From NCBI GenBank assembly GCA_013821525.1, contig JACDGR010000058.1, positions 1 to 12,592 of the forward strand: DNA of 12,592 nt, given 5' to 3'. Position 1 is the stretch's first letter; each line of letters starts with the position of its first letter. This DNA is from Actinomycetota bacterium (lineage in GTDB: Bacteria > Actinomycetota > Thermoleophilia > Gaiellales > Gaiellaceae). This document shows, piece after piece, positions 1-5,790 of the stretch. A program made the position numbers and the translations under genes. The notes under the pieces are model-generated. The model did not search any database, was not told the DNA's origin, and saw nothing but the letters and a program-made list of their open reading frames with translations.

Positions 1-987
1 CTGCCTGCCCATGGAGATTCCGATCGGAGCGCGCTCGAAGACCATGCGAAACCGCCGCTCGGATTCCAGCGCTGCGGCGGTCGCCCGCTCGAGCACGCGG
101 ATCAGCCCGACGACCCGGGCCACGACGAACAGTCCGGCCACAGCGGCCGCACCGGCCATCACGAAGATGTCCACTTCACCGACAACGGCCTGCTCGACCA
201 TGGCTGCGACGGCGATCCCAACGACCGAAAGGCCGAGCAGGATCACCCGTCGGATGTGCAACACCCCAGCGCGCGGGACGACGAAGATCCTCATCGACGG
301 ATGCAGCCCGGCCGCCCCCGCGAGGACGTAGGAGCCGAGCCAGCCCAGGTCGTGCCAGCTCCCCGCGACGTAGTGGCCGGTGAGCGCCGGAACGACGTAC
401 CAGGTGTCCGAGAGGATCAATAAACACACCGACGCGGCGAGTGCGTAATAGGACCGGGTTCGCTTCCCGCGAACGAAGAAAGCGCGCAGGAGCGCGGCGA
501 GCAGGACGACCTCCAGCAGGGGATAGCTGACGGACACGACTCGAGCGAGGTTTGCACCGCTGCCGATTGCTCCCGAGAAGAATCCGGCCCAGACGAGCAG
601 ACCGAGCGCAAAGGCGATCACCACCGCGTCGACGTAGGAGAGCAGGTCGCGTCCGTACTCAGACCTGCCGACGATCATGATCAGTGCGACTCCGAAGAGC
701 ACGATCCCGCCCAGGTAGAACGCGTCGGCAAGCGAGGGGTACGGCGGCGAGTCGCCGTAGGCATTGAAATACACCAGGTCGCCGACGCCGAGCGCTGCCT
801 GCGAGGCCGCAAGCGTGAGCCAGCCTGCGCGCGCCGGCGGGCGATGGGTCAGCGTTCCATAGACGATGGCCGCTGCGGCAGCGAGCCCGAGAGACTCGTA
901 GATCCGCTCAGATCCGCCCACGAGCGGGTAGACGCCGATCAGGATCAGACCGACGCAGAGATACGCTCGCAGCAAGGTGACGCGCAC
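1..987 (-). CDS. Multi-pass membrane sensor with PAS domain, partial
   Basis: The reading frame is open from a GTG at 987 to the window edge: 329 residues, 3' end missing. Residues about 3-300 are mostly hydrophobic and look like eight or nine membrane helices with short loops, one containing YGDSPPYPSLADAFYLGG. The last 24 residues (from about 306) contain ESERRFRMVFERAPIGIS, a typical opening of a PAS domain. This membrane-PAS layout is known from actinobacterial signalling proteins that continue into GGDEF/EAL or histidine-kinase domains; the output domain lies outside the window, so it cannot be named. The GTG at 987 follows GGAAAG directly and a GATAGT hexamer 6 nt upstream, which fits a leaderless start. 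An in-frame GTG at 1026 and a TTG at 975 are alternatives. It lies 99 nt downstream of the decayed photolyase. Existence is well supported by the continuous frame and hydrophobic pattern; function is only 'sensor'. Confidence 0.8.
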   Translation of the reverse strand, partial: MRVTLLRAYLCVGLILIGVYPLVGGSERIYESLGLAAAAAIVYGTLTHRPPARAGWLTLAASQAALGVGDLVYFNAYGDSPPYPSLADAFYLGGIVLFGVALIMIVGRSEYGRDLLSYVDAVVIAFALGLLVWAGFFSGAIGSGANLARVVSVSYPLLEVVLLAALLRAFFVRGKRTRSYYALAASVCLLILSDTWYVVPALTGHYVAGSWHDLGWLGSYVLAGAAGLHPSMRIFVVPRAGVLHIRRVILLGLSVVGIAVAAMVEQAVVGEVDIFVMAGAAAVAGLFVVARVVGLIRVLERATAAALESERRFRMVFERAPIGISMGRQ

Positions 988-993
988 CTTTCC

Positions 994-999
994 ACTATC
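994..999 (-). promoter_or_regulatory. Putative -10 box of the membrane-PAS gene
   Basis: GATAGT read on the minus strand, 6 nt before the GTG at 987. It resembles a -10 hexamer placed for a leaderless transcript. No convincing -35 was found. Confidence 0.3.
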
Positions 1000-1015
1000 G
1001 ACATCGGGTGCAGGC

Positions 1016-1047
1016 GGACGCCTCACCGCTGCGGGTGAACCACGTCC
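1016..1047. repeat. Interrupted inverted repeat between photolyase remnant and PAS gene
   Basis: The outer arms GGACG/CGTCC (1016-1020 and 1043-1047) enclose inner arms TCACC/GGTGA (1023-1027 and 1034-1038) around a 6-nt loop. It lies in the 99-nt gap between the photolyase stop and the sensor start. It could be a terminator without a T-run or an operator; unassigned. Confidence 0.35.
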
Positions 1048-1086
1048 TCCGAATGGGTGACGGGGCGCACCTTTGGCAGCCAGGAT

Positions 1087-2311
1087 CTAGAACAGGCTGG
1101 GTTGCTCTCCGCGCCGGCGACGGGAGGCGACGTCCGCGTGGTCGACGATCGGAGCGGGTACCCATCGACACCTCCGAGCTTCCACGGCTCGTGGATCTGC
1201 TTCCCGTCGAGGCGCGCAAGCTCCGGCACGTGGCGGCGGACGTAGTCGCCCCGCGGATCACGTCGCTTCGCTTGTGGGTCGGGTTGAACATGCGCCCGCC
1301 CTGGGCGTGGTCGACGCCCGACCCGGCAACCCACTGCCAGTTGCCACGGTTCGACGCGACGTCGCCGTCGATCAGCATCCGCTCGAAATAGTCCGCCCCG
1401 TGGCGCCAGTCGACGCCGAGATCCTTGACGAGAAACGACGCGACGACCAGCCGCGCGCGGTTGTGCATCCAGCCTTCGGCAGCGAGTTGGCGCATTCCCG
1501 CGTCAACAAGTGGGTAGCCGGTGTGGCCGGCGCACCAGGCGTCGAAGGCGTGACCTGCGTCTCCGCGCGGGTAGGCGCGCTCGTAGAGATCGGCGCGTGA
1601 GGTACGAGGGAATGCGTAGAGGAGCTGTGCGTAGAAGTCGCGCCAGCACACTTCGCGGATCCAGGGCTCGCCGCCCGGGGCGGCGCGTGACCGGGTCACG
1701 TACTCGAGAGGCGAGACACAACCGAAGTGCAGGTAGGGGCTGAGGCGCGAGGTGTGACCGGCGGCGAGATCGTCGCCACCGCGCGCGCGGCCGTAGGCCG
1801 CGAGCCCTTCCGTGAGCCACCATTCGAATCGCGCCCGACCGGCGCTCTCCCCGCCGGGCGCGGCCTGCGGCGAGCGCCCGTCGGGCGCCACGGGCAGCGG
1901 CTCGCTCGCGACACCCGGGTCGCCAAGTGTTGAGGGCGCCTCGAGCGCGCGCAGCGGCACGGCAGTCCACGGGCGGTAGTAGGGGGTGAAGACGCGGTGG
2001 GTCTTGAGGTCGTCGAAGCCGAGGACCGTCGTCGTCGGTTCTGTGCGCACCGTGTAGCGCTCGCCGAGCCGCCGCTGCCGGCTTTGCGCGTAGCCACTCG
2101 CATCCTCGCTCGTGTAGACGATGTCCGGCTCGAACTCGGCGATCGCCGCGACCGGGTCACCGCGGCGGACGATCAGACGCGATCCGAGCTCACGCAGCGC
2201 GGTATCGAGGTCGGCGAGCGACTGGGCGAGAGATCCACGGCGGTTGGGCGAGGCCCCGAACGGCGTGCCGAGGATGCCGCGGGATGTGGTCGACCGGATC
2301 CCTTTGGCCAG
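1087..2311 (-). pseudogene. Class I DNA photolyase/cryptochrome family, N-terminally truncated and twice frameshifted
   Basis: An intact member would use light and FAD to repair UV pyrimidine dimers. Family motifs seen in order: ASPNRR and LADLDTALRELGSRLIVRRGDP (residue order of the antenna domain), SRLSPYLHFGCVSP, WRDFYAQLLYAFPR, TGYPLVDAGMRQLAAEGWMH, ASFLVKDLGVDWR and IDGDVASNRGNWQW of the FAD domain. Three lesions are visible. (1) The frame runs into a TAG at 2312-2314, so the usual first 40-45 residues with the strand-forming WFRRDLR region are absent; the neighbouring gene starts there. (2) After RMFNPT, near 1271-1277, the homology (QAKRRDPRGDYVRRHVPEL) continues in another frame. (3) Near 1154-1157 it moves again, from KLGGVDGYP to APIVDHADVASRR, ending GEQPSLF and a stop at 1087. 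Both shifts are missing single bases. Without the frameshifts a GTG at 2050 could start a fragment. Sequencing errors could explain the shifts but not the missing N-terminus. Confidence 0.85.
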
Positions 2312-2318
2312 CTAGGCT
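2290..2318 (+). promoter_or_regulatory. Promoter of the acyl-CoA dehydrogenase
   Basis: A TCGACC -35-like box (2290-2295), a 17-nt spacer and a TAGGCT -10-like box (2313-2318) end 7 nt before the GTG at 2326, the geometry of a leaderless transcript. No Shine-Dalgarno is visible. The -35 lies in DNA that reads as the broken 5' end of the photolyase. Confidence 0.5.
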
Positions 2319-2325
2319 CAGCGGC

Positions 2326-3549
2326 GTGGATTTCGACCTGACCGACGAGCAACGGCTGATTCAGGACACCGTTCGCCAGTTCGTGGACGAGAAGGTCCTG
2401 CCGGTCGCCGTGCAGAACGACATCGATCACAAGCTGGACCTGGAGCTGATCGAGGGCATGGCCGAGCTCGGGATCCTGGGTGTCGTCGTGCCCGAGGAGT
2501 ACGGCGGCGCGGGCCTGGATTACGTCTCGGAGGCGCTCGCCTGTGAGGAGATCGAGCGCGGGGAGGCGGCGTTCCGGACGCTGATCTCCGTGCACGTCGG
2601 GCTCAACTCGCTCTCGCTCCTCAAGTACGGCACGGAGGAGCAGAAGCAGCGCTGGCTGACCCCGCAGGCGAAGGGCGAGAAGCTCGCCTGCTTCGGCCTG
2701 ACGGAGCCGGACGCGGGGTCCGATGTCGCGGCGATGCGTTCGACCGCGCGGCGCGAGGACGGGGTCTACATCCTGAACGGCCAGAAGAACTGGATCTCCT
2801 ACGCGTCGGTCGCCGATCATGCCCTCGTCTTCGCGAAGACCGATCCAGCTGCGGGCCACAAAGGGATCAGCGCGTTCGTCCTCGAGAAGGGCATGAAGGG
2901 ATTCACGACGCGCGACACCGAGAACAAGCTCGGCATCTGGGCCGGGTCGACGGGCGAGCTCTTCTTCGAGAACGTCGAGGTGCCGGCCGAGAACCTGATC
3001 GGTGAAGAGGGGCAAGGCTTCGAGGTTGCGATGCACTCGCTCGACCAGGGGCGCTTCACGGTCGCTGCCGGCGGTGTGGGCGTCGTTCGAGCGTGCCTCG
3101 AGCGCTCGGTCGAGTACGCGCGCGAGCGCGAGACGTTCGGGCAGCCGATCGGCAAGTACCAGTTCGTCCAGGACATGATCGCGAAGATGGTGCTCGGCTA
3201 CGAGACCTCGAAGCTGCTCGTCATGCAGGCCGCGTGGATGAAGGATCAGGGCAAGCGCAACACGCGGGAGACGTCACTCGCCAAGTGGCACGCGACGGAG
3301 TCTGCGTTCGAGGCGGCGCATCTCGCGATCCAGGTCTTCGGGTCGTACGGCTACTCGGGCGAGTACGGGATCGAGCGGTACTTCCGAAACGCGCGCGCGC
3401 CGATCATCTACGAGGGCACGACGCAGATCCACAAGATGATGCAGGCAGAGCACGCACTCGGCTATCGCCGTCTGAACGGCCGCGGCGGCGAGTCGTCGCC
3501 GCTCTGCTCGTGGGCGCCGGCGCTCTCGCCGGTGCACGCCTCAGCGTAG
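2326..3549 (+). CDS. Acyl-CoA dehydrogenase
   Basis: FAD-dependent flavoenzyme that oxidises acyl-CoA to trans-2-enoyl-CoA in fatty-acid or branched-chain amino-acid breakdown; electrons pass to ETF. 407 residues from the GTG, chosen because VDFDLTDEQRLIQDTVRQF is the usual family N-terminus. Seen: ACFGLTEPDAGSD (signature 1), the middle domain with NGQKNWIS, VFGSYGYSGEYGIERYFRNA (signature 2), and the catalytic glutamate in IIYEGTTQIHKMMQAEHALG. The chain would normally end near GYR (about residue 381); here 26 more residues (RLNGRGGESSPLC...) run through two hairpins and stop 9 nt inside the 3' end of the convergent transposase. This tail looks like read-through of former non-coding DNA. 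The substrate cannot be told from sequence alone; short/branched-chain or glutaryl-CoA-like activity is possible. It has no metabolic gene directly beside it. Confidence 0.93.
   Translation: MDFDLTDEQRLIQDTVRQFVDEKVLPVAVQNDIDHKLDLELIEGMAELGILGVVVPEEYGGAGLDYVSEALACEEIERGEAAFRTLISVHVGLNSLSLLKYGTEEQKQRWLTPQAKGEKLACFGLTEPDAGSDVAAMRSTARREDGVYILNGQKNWISYASVADHALVFAKTDPAAGHKGISAFVLEKGMKGFTTRDTENKLGIWAGSTGELFFENVEVPAENLIGEEGQGFEVAMHSLDQGRFTVAAGGVGVVRACLERSVEYARERETFGQPIGKYQFVQDMIAKMVLGYETSKLLVMQAAWMKDQGKRNTRETSLAKWHATESAFEAAHLAIQVFGSYGYSGEYGIERYFRNARAPIIYEGTTQIHKMMQAEHALGYRRLNGRGGESSPLCSWAPALSPVHASA
3485..3535. terminator. Two tandem hairpins in the dehydrogenase 3' tail
   Basis: The first has perfect 7-bp arms GCGGCGA/TCGCCGC (3485-3491 and 3496-3502) with a 4-nt loop. 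The second has 9-bp arms (3514-3522 and 3527-3535, one G-T pair) with loop CTCT. They lie between two convergent genes, where a bidirectional terminator is expected, although inside the present dehydrogenase frame. There is no T-run. Confidence 0.4.
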
Positions 3550-3993
3550 ATCGGCGACGAGCTCTCCTCCCAGCCAGGGCCACTCCTCGCGCGTAGCGCA
3601 GAGGCCGGCGCCCACTGCGTTGTCGAGGACGTACTCGGCAACGTTCGCGAAGTGCTCGTCCCCTTCGACCACGCGGGCGCCAAAGCGCCCCTGGAAGAGG
3701 TGACCGACACGATCGTGCCGCTCGTTGAAGCGCTGGGCGAAGCGGAAGTTGAGGGAGTGCATCCCGTCCGACAGCCGCTCGAGCGTCGACAGCACCACCA
3801 GATGAAAGTGGTTGGGAAGCAAGCAGTACGCGAGGAGCTGCCAGTCATGCTGACGCTGCGCGCCGTGCAGCAGGGCGACGAATCGCCGGCAATCGAACTC
3901 GTCGACAACGATCGGCTGCCGGGCAACTCCGCGCGTCGTCACGTGGTAGATCCCGTCGGGCGGCAGAGCCTCGATGCGCGGAACGCGAGCCAT
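3541..3993 (-). CDS. REP-associated tyrosine transposase (RAYT, Y1/HUH family)
   Basis: 150 residues from the ATG at 3993, start MARVPRIEALPPDGIYHVTT, a standard family N-terminus. The HUH metal-binding motif is PNHFHLVV (His62, His64). The catalytic tyrosine is most likely Tyr121 in AEYVLDNAVGAGL, matching the usual Y-x-x-x-N-P-V-x-A-G-L helix. Other family marks are LLAYCLLP, FAQRFNERHDRVGHLFQGRF and the WPW near the C-terminus. RAYTs are single-copy relatives of IS200/IS605 transposases that nick single-stranded DNA at palindromic REP sequences and are thought to spread them. Four palindromes lie 64 nt upstream of its start, making a classic REPtron arrangement. No long flanking inverted repeats typical of DDE insertion sequences are seen. 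The frame stays open upstream through the palindromes (giving MSRGLSPGH-like peptides), but homology begins at 3993. Its stop overlaps the end of the convergent dehydrogenase. Confidence 0.9.
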   Translation of the reverse strand: MARVPRIEALPPDGIYHVTTRGVARQPIVVDEFDCRRFVALLHGAQRQHDWQLLAYCLLPNHFHLVVLSTLERLSDGMHSLNFRFAQRFNERHDRVGHLFQGRFGARVVEGDEHFANVAEYVLDNAVGAGLCATREEWPWLGGELVADLR

Positions 3994-4057
3994 GCAGCGA
4001 GCCTGCGACGCAAGAGCTCCCACGACAATTGGACAAATCGCCGGGGTCCGAAGATGA

Positions 4058-4253
4058 CATGTCCCGGGGACAGACCCCGGGACATGACACCTCGAGCCGC
4101 GGCGGTAAAGACCATGTCCCGGGGATAGGCCCCTGGACATGACACCTCGAGCCGCGGCGGTAAAGACCATGTCCCGGGGACAGGCCCCTGGACATGACGC
4201 TACGAGACGGGACGCAAACGGACATGTCGTGGGGACAGACCCCGGGACATGTC
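4058..4253. repeat. Array of four REP-like palindromes, 55-bp period
   Basis: Four 29-bp palindromes lie at 4058-4086, 4113-4141, 4168-4196 and 4223-4251, exactly 55 bp apart. Unit 1 is perfect: arms CATGTCCCGGGG and CCCCGGGACATG around a 5-nt loop ACAGA. Units 2 and 3 share one arm mismatch (CCCCTGGACATG). Unit 4 has two mismatches in the left arm (CATGTCGTGGGG), and its pairing extends outward to 4253 and beyond. The 26-nt spacers 4087-4112 and 4142-4167 are identical; the third, 4197-4222, has the same length but a diverged sequence. A stray CCGGGGTC at 4042-4049 may be a further remnant. These are the likely substrates of the adjacent RAYT. The identical spacers show that at least one 55-bp unit was duplicated in tandem. 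Confidence 0.9.
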
Positions 4254-4258
4254 TGTTT
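4216..4258. terminator. Long hairpin formed by the fourth palindrome, after the cupin operon
   Basis: Pairing of unit 4 continues outward as AAAC (4216-4219) with GTTT (4255-4258), giving 19-nt arms around the 5-nt loop with two mismatches and one G-T pair. It starts 6 nt after the cupin stop and ends in a short T-run on the minus strand, so it can terminate the TetR-cupin-cupin transcript. Confidence 0.45.
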
Positions 4259-4264
4259 TGGCGG

Positions 4265-4720
4265 TTAGAGCTCGCCTTCCCAGTAGTCGACGGCGTCGCC
4301 GAGCTTGAAGAGCTTGTTCGGCGGCCAGATCCCCACCTTGTCCGAATCGGGATAGACGGCGGCGCCGGGGTCGCCCTTGTTCGAGAGGATCGCGACGCGG
4401 ACATCCTCGTCCGTCGCGTTCGTGACCTTGTGCGCCCCCGCTTCGCCGTCGGGGAAGAACACCGCGTCCCACGCCCGCAACCGCTGCTCTCCGTCGGGCG
4501 TGCGCAGCGTCGGCTCGCCGCGCAGCACGACGAGCCATTCCTCGAAACCGATCTCGTAGTGATACGGGCAGATGCTCTGCCCCGGACGGATCACGTAGAC
4601 GGACAGGCCGAGCGCCTCGGCGCCGATCAGCGCGCCGACCCGCGCGTAGCTCGTGCGATAGCCGTCCGGATCGTCGGCGTCGTCCGTGACTTCGACCTCG
4701 AACAGGTTGACCTCGCTCAC
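4265..4720 (-). CDS. Cupin-domain protein (second of tandem pair)
   Basis: 151 residues from a GTG at 4720 whose GTGA overlaps the stop of the preceding cupin gene by 4 nt, so translation is probably coupled. The double-stranded beta-helix core is visible: motif 1 as RPGQSICPYHYEIGFEEWLV followed by LRGEPTLRTPDGEQRL, and motif 2 as FFPDGEAGAHKVTN. The usual second histidine of the H-x-H motif is replaced by glutamate (HYE), as is common in this 'YHYE' cupin group, so a metal site of His, Glu, Glu and His is likely. The C-terminus carries YPDSDKVGIW and ends LGDAVDYWEGEL, a tail shared with the neighbouring paralogue. Substrate and reaction are unknown; sugar- or small-molecule-binding roles are typical of such single-domain cupins. 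The 19-nt-armed palindrome hairpin follows its stop. Confidence 0.85.
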   Translation of the reverse strand: MSEVNLFEVEVTDDADDPDGYRTSYARVGALIGAEALGLSVYVIRPGQSICPYHYEIGFEEWLVVLRGEPTLRTPDGEQRLRAWDAVFFPDGEAGAHKVTNATDEDVRVAILSNKGDPGAAVYPDSDKVGIWPPNKLFKLGDAVDYWEGEL

Positions 4721-5181
4721 CGCTCGCCGTCCCAGTAGTCGAGATCCTCGCCGAGCTTCATTATCCGCTTGAAGCCCGGGCCGACGACAGCGATCTTGCC
4801 GCTGTCCGGATAGACGATCGAACGCGACTCCTCTTTCGTCGAGGTCATCGCGTACCGCACCGGCTCATGGCTGTCATTGCGTACGGCGTGTGCGCCCTCC
4901 GCCCCCGGACGGAAGCAGACGATCGAACCTGGCTGCAGCACGCGTTCGCCTGCGGGCGTGCGGAGCGTCAGCTCACCGGAGACGACGAACAGCCACTCCT
5001 CCCGCGTCAGCTCGTAGTGGTAGGCGGCCGCGGCCTGACCCGGCGGGAGCTCGTAGAGCGCGAGCGAGGCATGTAGTGCGCCAAGCTCGGTACCGAACGA
5101 GCGCTCAGACACGCGATGACCGTCGCGCGAGTGGCGCGCTGCCTCGAGCTGCTCGTCGAGCAGGTTGAACACCTGCGTCAC
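4717..5181 (-). CDS. Cupin-domain protein (first of tandem pair)
   Basis: 154 residues from a GTG at 5181 that overlaps the TetR stop by 4 nt (GTGA). A GAGGA about 8 nt upstream serves as ribosome-binding site. Motif 1 is PPGQAAAAYHYELTREEWLF with VSGELTLRTPAGERVL; motif 2 is CFRPGAEGAHAVRN. It is clearly paralogous to the next gene: both share YHYE, LTLRTP/PTLRTP, GAHxVxN, a YPDS motif near residue 124-127 and an ending LGEDLDYWDGER/LGDAVDYWEGEL. The N-terminus differs (VTQVFNLLDEQLEAARHSRD). The two proteins may form a heteromer or split related substrates, but this is inference. Position directly after a TetR gene suggests the pair is regulated in response to the TetR ligand. Confidence 0.85.
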   Translation of the reverse strand: MTQVFNLLDEQLEAARHSRDGHRVSERSFGTELGALHASLALYELPPGQAAAAYHYELTREEWLFVVSGELTLRTPAGERVLQPGSIVCFRPGAEGAHAVRNDSHEPVRYAMTSTKEESRSIVYPDSGKIAVVGPGFKRIMKLGEDLDYWDGER

Positions 5182-5768
5182 GCGGCGAGTCCTCGATGTG
5201 CAACCTCGACGACCGTCGCCACTGCGCGCTCCACGTCCTCCTCCTCGCTCGGCAGCTGGCCGAGCACCCACCCGGTGAGGATCTCCTCGAGCGCGCCGTA
5301 GACGATCCACGCTGCAACTGCCGGGTCAACGTCAGAGCGTGTCTCGCCGCGCGCCTGCGCCGCCTCGATGATCCGCTGCAGCGCATTGAAGAGGTCACGA
5401 ATCTCATCGACGCGGTCTCCGACCTCGGGACTCCGCGCCACCTCGCGCACGAGCACGCGCACGAGGTCGGGCGTCATCAGCCACGAGCCGAGATAGATCC
5501 GCGCAAACCGCCGTAGCTGCTCGCGCAGCGGCACGCCCGCGTGTTCGATCCGCACCGTGTCCGAGACGAGCGCCGACCACGTCTCGCGGAAGATTGTCTC
5601 GAGCACGTCCTCCTTCGAGCGGAAGTAATGGTAGAGCAGTCCGTGCGCAACGCCCGCCTCACCGGCGATGTCGCCCACGCGCGACCCGTGGAAGCCCTTG
5701 GCGGCGAACACGCGCACCGCGGCCTCCAGCAACTCCTCTCGCCGATCGGTCTTCCGCTCCACCGACAT
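5178..5768 (-). CDS. TetR/AcrR-family transcriptional regulator
   Basis: 196 residues from the ATG at 5768. The N-terminal helix-turn-helix domain is complete: TDRREELLEAAVRVFAAKGF (residues 7-26), then VGDIAGEAGVAHGLLYHYFR with SKEDVLETIF (31-60). The C-terminal ligand/dimer domain has MTPDLVRVLVREVARSPEVG and ends in a helix rich in acidic residues, EILTGWVLGQLPSEEEDVE. The resemblance to FadR-type (fatty-acid responsive) TetR proteins such as those with 'LYHYFxSKEDLL' is suggestive, and a CoA-transferase lies divergently, but a ligand cannot be assigned. It is first in an operon with two cupins (4-nt overlaps) and starts 22 bp from the divergent CoA-transferase GTG, so autoregulation with control of both sides is plausible. 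Confidence 0.92.
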   Translation of the reverse strand: MSVERKTDRREELLEAAVRVFAAKGFHGSRVGDIAGEAGVAHGLLYHYFRSKEDVLETIFRETWSALVSDTVRIEHAGVPLREQLRRFARIYLGSWLMTPDLVRVLVREVARSPEVGDRVDEIRDLFNALQRIIEAAQARGETRSDVDPAVAAWIVYGALEEILTGWVLGQLPSEEEDVERAVATVVEVAHRGLAA

Positions 5769-5790
5769 GCCGCAGCATAATCGGCTACTC
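5769..5790. promoter_or_regulatory. Divergent promoter/operator between TetR and CoA-transferase
   Basis: The 22-bp gap holds overlapping -10-like boxes: CATAAT on plus (5776-5781), 9 nt before the GTG at 5791, and GATTAT on minus (5782-5777), 8 nt before the ATG at 5768. GCCG and CGGC (5769-5772 and 5782-5785) form the ends of an imperfect inverted repeat across them, a possible TetR operator. No good -35 boxes are seen. Confidence 0.35.

Noticed and set aside
2173..3036. 287-residue open frame antisense to the acyl-CoA dehydrogenase
   Set aside because: Arg/Leu/Asp-rich shadow frame typical of high-GC DNA, opposite a well-conserved gene.
4058..4251. CRISPR-like array (29-bp repeats with 26-nt spacers)
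   Set aside because: The repeats are complete palindromes, two of the three spacers are identical, no cas genes are near, and a RAYT gene adjoins, so REP-type repeats explain it.
3994..4404. N-terminal extension of the RAYT frame through the palindromes, giving repeated MSRGLSPGH-like peptides
   Set aside because: The extension is an open-frame artefact of the palindromes and the cupin 3' end; homology starts at the ATG at 3993.
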